64,000 nucleotides of DNA from Thalassobacillus pellis. Its GTDB lineage: Bacteria > Bacillota > Bacilli > Bacillales > Halobacillaceae. The DNA is taken from positions 186,001 to 250,000 of the forward strand of contig NZ_JAFBDO010000005.1 in NCBI RefSeq assembly GCF_016908295.1. The letters are read 5' to 3'. The notes under the pieces were generated by a model, which saw nothing but the letters and a program-made list of their open reading frames with translations, searched no databases and was not told the DNA's origin. Shown here piece by piece: positions 57,748 through 64,000 of this stretch (positions are counted from its first letter, which is position 1; every line of letters starts with the position of its first letter). The position numbers and the translations under genes are program-made.

Positions 57748-58764
57748 ATGAAGAAGCGTAGTGCCTTGATCATATTCGCCTCACTGATTTTCATCCTGCT
57801 CACTGCTTGTGGAGAGCAATCCAAGGAAGATGTCGTCAAGAAATTGGAAGAGCAGGCTGAAAAAATGAGCGGCTATAAAACAGATGCGAGCATGACCATG
57901 AATACGGGGAAAGAACAGCAGAAGTACCATATTGAAGTATGGCACAAGAAAAAGGATTTCTACCGGGTCAAGCTGCAGCATGATCAAGACGAAGAAGGCA
58001 GCCAGATTATCCTGAAAAACAAAGAAGGCGTCTTCGTGCTGACTCCGGCATTGAACAAAAGCTTTAAATTCCAAAGTGAATGGCCGCAGAACAGCAGCCA
58101 GCCTTACCTGTATGAGTCGCTTGTCCAGGATATTTTGAAGGACTCCGAAGCTGAATTCAGTACGATGGAAGATTACTATGTTTTCAAAACAAAAACGAAC
58201 TATCAAAATAATAAGTCCCTGCCATTCCAGGAAATCTATTTTGACAAGAAAACGTATCAGCCGGTTCTTGTGAAGGTGTTCGACCAGGATATGCAAGCAC
58301 TGGTAGAAGTGCAATTCGGTGGATTCACAAAGGATCCTTCCTTTAAAGAAGAAGACTTTGATGTCCAGAAAAACATGGCTGCTGTCCAAACGGAAGTACC
58401 TGTCATGAATATGGAAGGCGAGCAGACGTTCACTGTCCGTTATCCTGCCGTCCAGCTTGGGGCAGAACTTGCCGAAAAGCAAGAAGTCGATATGGAAGCT
58501 GGCAAACGGGTGATCATGACCTATAAAGGAGATAAGAGTTTTACTATAATTGAAGAACAAGCGGAAGTGAAGGCAGCCAGCACGGCGGATGTGGTACCAG
58601 TCCAAGGCGAGCCGGTCAATTTAGGATTTACTATCGGGGCAATAAATGACAATACATTGGAATGGAATTATAAAGGTATGAAATTCCGCCTGGCAAGTAA
58701 TGATCTAACAAGAGAAGAAATGATCGAAGTGGCAGGATCGGTCTATGATCAGTCGGTCAAATAA
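57748..58764 (+). CDS. Lipoprotein, YdcC-like (LolA-type fold)
   Basis: This 338-residue exported lipoprotein has a signal peptide with lipobox ILLTAC (lipidated Cys21) and a soluble part (KLEEQAEKMSGYKTDASMTMNTGKEQQKYHIEVWHKKKDFYRV) resembling outer-membrane-lipoprotein-sorting protein folds, as in B. subtilis YdcC. The C-terminal 100 residues contain the TYKGDKSFTIIEEQAEV strand pattern of DUF4367-like domains. The function is not settled; germination or sporulation roles have been suggested for relatives. The ATG follows CAAAGGAGTTGAATTC. It precedes alr as in B. subtilis. Confidence 0.87.
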   Translation: MKKRSALIIFASLIFILLTACGEQSKEDVVKKLEEQAEKMSGYKTDASMTMNTGKEQQKYHIEVWHKKKDFYRVKLQHDQDEEGSQIILKNKEGVFVLTPALNKSFKFQSEWPQNSSQPYLYESLVQDILKDSEAEFSTMEDYYVFKTKTNYQNNKSLPFQEIYFDKKTYQPVLVKVFDQDMQALVEVQFGGFTKDPSFKEEDFDVQKNMAAVQTEVPVMNMEGEQTFTVRYPAVQLGAELAEKQEVDMEAGKRVIMTYKGDKSFTIIEEQAEVKAASTADVVPVQGEPVNLGFTIGAINDNTLEWNYKGMKFRLASNDLTREEMIEVAGSVYDQSVK

Positions 58765-58930
58765 TTCACTGGATAGCAGGCTCAGCGGGTCTGCTTTTAT
58801 TTTGTACGTTAAGATGGCATGAATTTACCAACGAGCCCTTCAGCGGCAAGGGAAATGGTGGGGTGTCTTACGGCCATAAGCTGAGTATTATGGAATTAAA
58901 ATCAGGCTATAAACCATGCTTCCATTAAGA

Positions 58931-58959
58931 TTGACACAATGGTGGCATCAATGAATAAT
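58931..58959 (+). promoter_or_regulatory. Putative sigma-A promoter of alr
   Basis: TTGACA (58931-58936), a 17-bp spacer, then AATAAT (58954-58959). The alr start is 34 bases further. The 228-bp gap otherwise holds a weak hairpin (AGCAG/CTGCT, 58776-58802) after ydcC. Confidence 0.6.
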
Positions 58960-58992
58960 GGATGAAAGGAGTTCTCGAGAGGAGTAAAGAAG

Positions 58993-60150
58993 TTGGCAAT
59001 AGAGACCTTTTATCGTGATTCCTGGGTGGAGATCCAGCTGGACGCGATTTCACATAACATCAAAGAACTGAAACGTCATATACCAAAACAAAAGAAGATA
59101 TATGCTGTAGTAAAAGCGAACGCATACGGCCATGGGGATATACAGGTGGCCAGGAAGGCATTGGAGGCAGGGGCAGATGCCCTCGCGGTTTCTCTGCTTG
59201 ATGAGGCTATAAAGCTGAGGGAAAGTGGCATCACCGCTCCTGTACTTGTAATGGGGTGGATCCGGAGTGAAGATGCGCCAGTTGCGGCAGCGCATGGCAT
59301 CACCGTGACATTTTTCCAGAAGGAATGGCTGGAGAAAGTAAAGCAGCTGACCTTTGACCATCCTCTTAAACTTCATTTGAAGTGGGACACAGGAATGGGC
59401 CGGGTCGGAATTAGAACGGAAGAGGAATTACTTGAAATATTGGAAGCGCTAAATGATTCGCGCTTCTTGCTCGAAGGAGTTTTTACCCATTTTGCGACAG
59501 CAGATGAGGCCGATTCCGATTATTTCATAAGGCAGCAAAAGCGTTTTGAAGCAATGCGAAAAATAATGAACCAAAATTGGAATGGAAAGCTCATCTATCA
59601 TTCCAGCAACAGTGCGACAAGCCTGCGAGTACCGGAGCAGCCGGAAGATATGCTTCGTTTCGGTATTAGCCTATACGGACTTTACCCTTCGCCAGTAGTG
59701 AAGGAGGAGCGCCCTATTGAATTAAGACCGGCATTCAGCCTCCACAGCAGGCTTGTCCATGTCAAAAAGGTGAATAAAGGGGACTGTATCAGTTATGGTG
59801 CCACCTATTGTACGGAAGAAGACGAGTGGATTGGCACTGTGCCTCTAGGTTATGCAGATGGGTGGATAAGGCAGCTTCAAGGAGCGGATGTTTTAATTGA
59901 CGGAAAACGCATGCCGATCGTTGGAAGAATCTGCATGGATCAGTTCATGGTAAGATTAGACAAGGAGTATGAGCCTGGCACAAAAGTAACGCTGATCGGA
60001 AAACAAAAAGAAGAAGAAATTTCCATGGATGAAATAGCGGGGTATTTGAATACAATTAATTATGAGATTCCGTGCATCATCAGTTACCGTGTACCAAGAA
60101 TTTATTTTGAAAAGGGCCGGCTGGTTAAAGTGGATAATCCTGTTGTCTGA
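58993..60150 (+). CDS. alr: Alanine racemase
   Basis: Alr interconverts L- and D-alanine with pyridoxal phosphate; D-alanine is needed for peptidoglycan. The 385-residue product has the PLP Lys41 in YAVVKANAYGHG, the catalytic Tyr region KGDCISYGATYC, and the conserved PIVGRICMDQFMV. The TTG start follows GAGAGGAGTAAAGAAG. It lies upstream of the ndoAI-ndoA pair with a 167-base gap, as in B. subtilis. Confidence 0.96.
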   Translation: MAIETFYRDSWVEIQLDAISHNIKELKRHIPKQKKIYAVVKANAYGHGDIQVARKALEAGADALAVSLLDEAIKLRESGITAPVLVMGWIRSEDAPVAAAHGITVTFFQKEWLEKVKQLTFDHPLKLHLKWDTGMGRVGIRTEEELLEILEALNDSRFLLEGVFTHFATADEADSDYFIRQQKRFEAMRKIMNQNWNGKLIYHSSNSATSLRVPEQPEDMLRFGISLYGLYPSPVVKEERPIELRPAFSLHSRLVHVKKVNKGDCISYGATYCTEEDEWIGTVPLGYADGWIRQLQGADVLIDGKRMPIVGRICMDQFMVRLDKEYEPGTKVTLIGKQKEEEISMDEIAGYLNTINYEIPCIISYRVPRIYFEKGRLVKVDNPVV

Positions 60151-60317
60151 GGAAAATGAGGGCAAACAATATTACACTATTCCCTCTCCTATACTAAAAA
60201 AAACACAATATCAGGAAAAAGTTCTCTGATGCCTTTGCAATGGACTTTGGAGAATGGTAATATGAAGATGGAATAATTGTCTGGCCAGTTTAAAGCGGAT
60301 GGTGGAGGTGCATGGTC

Positions 60318-60593
60318 TTGTCTGACAATTTGCAAGAAATCACAATCAAACTCCCAAGGTACATTTTGAATGAAGTCGACGGGGTTGTTCAACATGAAAA
60401 TGGAGATTGGAGCGATTTCATGTATCAAGCGACTAAAATGTATTTGCGTGAAAAGAAGAAACGTCATATAAGAGAGTCCATGAGGAACGGTTACATGGAA
60501 ATGGCTAAAATCAATTTAAATATTGCTTCAGAAGCTTTCCAGGCTGAAGAGGAGGCGGAGACCACCCTAGAGCGCCTTGTGAGCGGGGTGTGA
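60318..60593 (+). CDS. ndoAI: NdoAI (MazE), antitoxin of type II toxin-antitoxin pair
   Basis: This 91-residue antitoxin of the RNase NdoA has an N-terminal ribbon-helix-helix fold ([38 protein letters not shown]), which represses its own promoter, and a C-terminal toxin-binding end ([36 protein letters not shown]) nearly identical to the B. subtilis protein. TTG 60318 is 9 bases after GGAGG; the ATG at 60312 is only two bases from that site. It overlaps no gene and precedes ndoA by 4 bases. Confidence 0.93.
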   Translation: MSDNLQEITIKLPRYILNEVDGVVQHENGDWSDFMYQATKMYLREKKKRHIRESMRNGYMEMAKINLNIASEAFQAEEEAETTLERLVSGV

Positions 60594-60597
60594 CGCT

Positions 60598-60948
60598 TTG
60601 ATAGTCAAACGAGGCGACGTATATTTCGCTGATCTATCCCCGGTGGTGGGGTCTGAACAAGGCGGCGTCCGCCCTGTACTTATTCTCCAGAACGATATCG
60701 GTAATCGTTTTAGCCCGACGGTCATCGTGGCTGCCATCACAGCGCAAATACAAAAAGCTAAACTCCCGACTCACGTAGAAATTAATGCTGCAAAGTACGG
60801 TTTTGAAAGAGATTCAGTCATTTTGCTGGAACAAATCAGAACGATCGACAAACAAAGATTGACCGATAAAATCACTCAATTGGACGAGACGATGATGAAG
60901 CGTGTGGATGAAGCATTGCAAATCAGTCTTGGGTTGATAGCGTTTTAA
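60598..60948 (+). CDS. ndoA: NdoA (EndoA/MazF), sequence-specific mRNA endoribonuclease toxin
   Basis: The toxin cuts mRNA at a short U-containing site (UACAU in B. subtilis). The 116-residue product is nearly identical to EndoA along its length and keeps catalytic Arg25 ([13 protein letters not shown]) and Thr48 (VAAITAQ). The TTG start follows GAGCGGGGTG and lies 4 bases after the antitoxin stop, so the two are translated together. A terminator follows, then the rsb cluster. Confidence 0.96.
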   Translation: MIVKRGDVYFADLSPVVGSEQGGVRPVLILQNDIGNRFSPTVIVAAITAQIQKAKLPTHVEINAAKYGFERDSVILLEQIRTIDKQRLTDKITQLDETMMKRVDEALQISLGLIAF

Positions 60949-60951
60949 AGA

Positions 60952-60982
60952 AGCTGCTCATCATGAGCGGTTTTTTTATTGT
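60952..60982 (+). terminator. Terminator of the ndoAI-ndoA unit
   Basis: GCTGCTCA pairs with TGAGCGGT around TCA, followed by TTTTTTT. Confidence 0.8.
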
Positions 60983-61315
60983 CCTGAAAATTCGGAGGGG
61001 AACGAGGCGCTTGCACTTATTCGGACAAAGCCGATTCTTTCTGTGACAAAAGGTGTCGCGGCGAGAAGCGGCTTAAGTTCCTTTTAGTGGTAATTTTACG
61101 TGATAATTAAAAATGCCTGTCATTTATGTTAAAATAAATCAATCCATGTATTTATAATATAGAATTTATTTATGATTTGCTGTTACCCCCTAATTTAGAG
61201 GGTGGAAAATTATTACATATCATTTGTGAAAAAGAGGTTTCAGTTGCTTGCTGACATGTTTCATGTGAAAATATTTATTAAAAGATAAATTGGGGAATAG
61301 GCGGAGGTTTGGAAG
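60983..61315 (+). other. Intergenic region upstream of rsbR
   Basis: These 333 bases hold no gene. There is an A/T-rich stretch (about 61090-61170) with possible -10 sequences (TTAAAATAA) and a short hairpin ACCCCCTAATTTAGAGGGT near 61185. I see no clear sigma-B promoter (GTTT-n-GGGTAT). The rsbR promoter should lie here. Confidence 0.4.
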
Positions 61316-62185
61316 ATGGATACGAAATTGAAAGACATTGTTCTCGAAAACAGCAATGATATTGTAAGAATGTGGCTCGAAGAAGTGCAGAGCAAGAAAA
61401 ATCAGGATTATACTTCCACTATCTCAAATGAACTTTTCGATAGCACAAACCGGGAATTCGTGAATGTCATTTTCACAAGCATTGAGAAACAAGGGTTGAC
61501 ATCAGAGTTGGATGACTTTTCTGAACGGCTCATCAACCTCGGCTGGCCGTTAAGTTACCTTACTGATGGGATGCAGGTTTTCCGCAGGGTGACCATAGAC
61601 TTCATCCTCACCCAGTCAGAAAAAGTGGATTCAGAGTATCTTTCTAAAGTCATGAAGAAAGTCGATGACTGGGTAGATCCTGTCATTAACAGGCTTGTAA
61701 ATGAATATTCCGGAAGTTGGGAGCACATTGTGTCTTTGCAAAGAGTGGCACTGCAGGAGCTTTCTGCACCGCTCATTCCTGTCATGGAAAACATAACGGT
61801 CATGCCGCTGATAGGAACGATTGATACGGAAAGGGCAAAGCTGATTATGGAGAATCTGCTTGACGGTGTTATTAAGCATAATGCTGAAGTGGTGCTTATT
61901 GATATCACTGGTGTGCCGGTTGTAGATACAATGGTTGCGCATCATATCATCCAGGCAGCGGAAGCTGTGCGCTTGATCGGTTCGACATGCATTCTCGTAG
62001 GGATCCGTCCGGAAATTGCTCAGACGATTGTCAACCTGGGTATCGACTTGACAAAGTTTCCGACGAAGAGCTCGCTGCGCAAAGGGTTCCAGTCAGCACT
62101 TGAATTGACGAATCGCACTGTAGTAGAAACGGACTCTAACGATAATAACATTGAAAAACTAATCGACACACTAGATAGGGAGTGA
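61316..62185 (+). CDS. rsbRA: RsbR (RsbRA), stressosome co-antagonist
   Basis: RsbR and RsbS build the stressosome, a large cytoplasmic complex that captures RsbT until environmental stress frees it. The 289-residue product has an N-terminal non-heme globin-like sensor domain (residues 1-135) and a C-terminal STAS domain. Both phosphorylation sites of the B. subtilis protein are in the same positions, Thr171 ([12 protein letters not shown]) and Thr205 ([11 protein letters not shown]). The ATG follows GGCGGAGGTTTGGAAG. rsbS overlaps its stop codon. Confidence 0.95.
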   Translation: MDTKLKDIVLENSNDIVRMWLEEVQSKKNQDYTSTISNELFDSTNREFVNVIFTSIEKQGLTSELDDFSERLINLGWPLSYLTDGMQVFRRVTIDFILTQSEKVDSEYLSKVMKKVDDWVDPVINRLVNEYSGSWEHIVSLQRVALQELSAPLIPVMENITVMPLIGTIDTERAKLIMENLLDGVIKHNAEVVLIDITGVPVVDTMVAHHIIQAAEAVRLIGSTCILVGIRPEIAQTIVNLGIDLTKFPTKSSLRKGFQSALELTNRTVVETDSNDNNIEKLIDTLDRE

Positions 62186-62547
62186 AGGCTGTGAGAATTC
62201 CTATATTGAAGCTTCATAATTACTTATTAATTTCCATCCAAATAGATTTGGATGATCAGACAGCCATCCAATTCCAGGAAGATCTACTCAGTAAAATCCA
62301 CGAAAGCGGTGCAACCGGTGTAGTAATCGACCTGACTTCTGTCGATATCATTGACTCATTCATCGCAAAGGTTCTTGGAGACGTGGTGACGATGTCTGAC
62401 TTGATGGGGGCTAAAGTAGTGCTGACAGGTATCCAGCCTGCCGTGGCCATGACTTTGATTGACCTTGGCATCCATCTTCAGGACGTGCCGACTGCATTAG
62501 ACTTAGAACAAGGGTTGATCAAACTTCGACAGGAATTGGAGGAATAG
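62182..62547 (+). CDS. rsbS: RsbS, stressosome STAS scaffold protein
   Basis: RsbS is the single-domain STAS scaffold that binds RsbT. The 121-residue product keeps the phosphorylation site Ser59 in [17 protein letters not shown] and the conserved [25 protein letters not shown] 62182 gives the B. subtilis length and numbering and overlaps the rsbR stop (GTGA), but GTG 62191 has the better spacing (8 bases) from AGGGAG. It is read together with rsbR and rsbT. Confidence 0.95.
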   Translation: MKAVRIPILKLHNYLLISIQIDLDDQTAIQFQEDLLSKIHESGATGVVIDLTSVDIIDSFIAKVLGDVVTMSDLMGAKVVLTGIQPAVAMTLIDLGIHLQDVPTALDLEQGLIKLRQELEE

Positions 62548-62551
62548 GCGA

Positions 62552-62953
62552 ATGGACTTCCAATCCTGTGTCAATATTAAAAAAGAATGGGATATCGTTG
62601 GCGCCCGCCAGCTCGGACGTGACATCGCCAAGAAAATTGGCTTTGGCACCGTGGACCAGGCTAGGATCGCTACAGCCATTTCTGAATTAGCAAGAAATAT
62701 ATATTTATATGCCGGAGACGGTAAAGTATGTTTTGAAGCAATTGAAGACATGAATAAACGAGGATTAAGCATCATCGCAATTGATGACGGACCAGGAATT
62801 GAAGAGCTCAGCCAGGTGATGGAGGATGGTTTTTCCACCTCTGGGGGGCTTGGAGCAGGACTGCCCGGCGTCAAACGGCTGATGGATGAGTTTGATATAG
62901 TATCGGAACAAGGACAAGGAACGGAAATTAAAGTTGTCAAATGGCTCCGCTAA
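62552..62953 (+). CDS. rsbT: RsbT, serine/threonine-protein kinase of the sigma-B cascade
   Basis: RsbT phosphorylates RsbS and RsbR on stress, leaves the stressosome and activates RsbU. The 133-residue GHKL-type kinase has the N box (ATAISELARNIYLYAGDG), G1 (AIDDGPGI) and G2 (GGLGAGLPGVKRLMD). The length equals the B. subtilis protein. The ATG is preceded by GGAGGAATAGGCGA and lies 4 bases after rsbS. Confidence 0.96.
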   Translation: MDFQSCVNIKKEWDIVGARQLGRDIAKKIGFGTVDQARIATAISELARNIYLYAGDGKVCFEAIEDMNKRGLSIIAIDDGPGIEELSQVMEDGFSTSGGLGAGLPGVKRLMDEFDIVSEQGQGTEIKVVKWLR

Positions 62954-62968
62954 AGGAGGTAATTAGCT

Positions 62969-63979
62969 ATGAGTACCCTGAAGCTTGACCTTGAAAATTA
63001 TAAGGAACTGCTTAAAGAATATATCCGCACAAAAGATGAACAAGCCTTGTATCAAGCAGAGCAATTCAGTAAACATTCGATGCAGCATAATATATCCCCA
63101 GAAGAAATTATCAATATCCATGTTCAGGCTTTACAGGAAATTTACCCTGAAATGCCTTCGGATATTCAAGCTTCCATGAACTTCTTATTGGAAACGATGA
63201 TTTCTTATGGACTGGCCTACCAAGAGCATCAAGCTTTAAGGGAAAAACAGCTCGAATTGAAATCAGAGCTATCGGTTGCTGCCAATATGCAGAAAACGCT
63301 GCTCTCTACAGTCAAACCTGACTTTGACGGAATCGATATCGGGGCAATCAGTGTCCCTGCCAAACAAATGAATGGGGATTACCATCATTTTGTCCAAGAC
63401 CAGGAAGGTTCTCTAGGAATTGCAGTCGCTGATGTAATCGGAAAAGGAGTTCCAGCTGCGCTATGTATGTCCATGATCAAATATTCGATGGATAGTTTTC
63501 CTCATAAGCGTATGGAACCTAGTGTCATCTTAGAGAGTCTGAACCGAGTGGTGGAACGTAACGTGGATTCGAGTATGTTCATCACGATGTTCTATGGCCT
63601 TTATAATTCAGATGACCATAAGTTTTATTATTCATCAGCTGGCCACGAGCCTGGATTTTATTATCACCATAAGGATGAGAAGTTTTCAGAACTTGATGCC
63701 CCAGGTTTAGTACTGGGAGTTACGCCAGACGCGGAATACCGGCAATATGTACAAACCGTGGAACCAGGCGACATGATTATCATGCTTACCGACGGAGTAA
63801 CGGAGTGCCGTCAGGGGGACAGGTTCATTGAGCCGGAGGAAGTTTTGGAAATCCTTGAAAAACATATGCATCTGCCTGCCCAGCAAATGGTCGAACAAGT
63901 TTATAAGCATTTCGAAAAACTTCAGGACTTTCAATTGAGAGACGATTTTACATTAATTGTCATAAGAAGAGAGGTTTAA
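62969..63979 (+). CDS. rsbU: RsbU, PP2C-type phosphatase activating sigma-B
   Basis: RsbU dephosphorylates RsbV, which then takes RsbW from sigma-B. The 336-residue product (B. subtilis: 335) has an N-terminal RsbT-binding domain (residues 1-85) and a C-terminal PP2C domain with metal motifs PAKQMNGDYHHF and IAVADVIGKGVPAALCMSM and the later MLTDGVTECR and RDDFTLIVI. The ATG follows AAAGGAGGTAATTAGCT. The window ends 21 bases after its stop, before the expected rsbV-rsbW-sigB genes. Confidence 0.96.
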   Translation: MSTLKLDLENYKELLKEYIRTKDEQALYQAEQFSKHSMQHNISPEEIINIHVQALQEIYPEMPSDIQASMNFLLETMISYGLAYQEHQALREKQLELKSELSVAANMQKTLLSTVKPDFDGIDIGAISVPAKQMNGDYHHFVQDQEGSLGIAVADVIGKGVPAALCMSMIKYSMDSFPHKRMEPSVILESLNRVVERNVDSSMFITMFYGLYNSDDHKFYYSSAGHEPGFYYHHKDEKFSELDAPGLVLGVTPDAEYRQYVQTVEPGDMIIMLTDGVTECRQGDRFIEPEEVLEILEKHMHLPAQQMVEQVYKHFEKLQDFQLRDDFTLIVIRREV

Positions 63980-64000
63980 CTTGTTTGCCTAATGGGTAAA

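Noticed and set aside
63980-64000. Sigma-B promoter at the window end (GTTT ... GGGTAA)
   Set aside because: The two boxes are only a few bases apart, whereas sigma-B promoters need about 12-15; the true site would lie beyond the window.

Overview
The window comes from a low-G+C Gram-positive bacterium of the family Bacillaceae. The right end keeps the Bacillus subtilis gene order cshA - rhomboid (ydcA) - acpS - ydcC - alr - ndoAI/ndoA - rsbR-rsbS-rsbT-rsbU. Ribosome binding sites are strong AGGAGG types, TTG and GTG starts are common, and there is a tRNA-Trp T-box. The glycine-betaine cluster gbsB-gbsA / gbsR / sodium:solute symporter has the layout I remember from moderately halophilic Halobacillus. 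A halotolerant genus of the Halobacillus/Thalassobacillus type is my best guess; species cannot be decided from this sequence. No phage, insertion sequence, CRISPR array, rRNA or tRNA gene is visible.

Layout. 1-4.7 kb: GNAT tail, YtxH-like protein, type II NADH dehydrogenase, lipid kinase, YueI and YebE families. 4.8-10.2 kb: osmoprotection block (gbsB, gbsA, gbsR, SSS transporter) with two putative GbsR operators. 10.3-15.3 kb: small metabolic and stress genes (lytic transglycosylase, FMN reductase, Ohr, VOC protein, peptidase E-like) and a 21-bp tandem repeat. 15.5-17.3 kb: a peptide-signalling (RRNPP-type) receptor whose stop codon overlaps the start of a 37-aa secreted propeptide, next to the decayed 5' end of a gamma-glutamyltransferase gene. 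17.4-25.6 kb: YdjM-like hydrolase, T-box plus trpS, DksA/TraR-like protein, ogt / adaA alkylation repair, EamA transporter, then a run of phosphotransferase, nucleotidyltransferase, acetyltransferase and SDR genes. 25.6-31.6 kb: DUF2254, DUF368 polyprenyl-phosphate transporter, thioredoxin, flavoprotein oxidoreductase, SIMPL, PPOX-type and DUF2164 proteins. 31.6-34.4 kb: cadC-cadA metal resistance with promoter and operators; cadA has an in-frame TGA exactly at the first Cys codon of its metal-binding CxxC. 34.4-45.8 kb: luciferase-like monooxygenase, thioredoxin, an adaptor/Yip1 pair like YknX/YknW but without the ABC genes, LysM-NlpC/P60 endopeptidase, DUF4396, second lipid kinase, ABC exporter pair, methyltransferase, MarR. 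45.9-53 kb: small RAxF-like ORF, ABC-F ATPase, SDR, glutaredoxin, YppG, esterase, DegV, EamA. 53-64 kb: the conserved cshA-to-rsbU block, ending just before the expected rsbV.

Genes that work together: choline import and oxidation to glycine betaine under GbsR; CadC repressing CadA; AdaA with the O6-methylguanine repair protein; Alr followed by the NdoAI/NdoA toxin-antitoxin pair; RsbR/S/T/U as the environmental-stress stressosome input to sigma-B.

Two kinds of non-coding structure recur. One is a dispersed element of about 55-95 bp (five copies, two subfamilies) with overlapping, mutually exclusive hairpins. The other is a set of terminators that carry a second small hairpin (AGTCT...AGACT core) nested inside the main stem.
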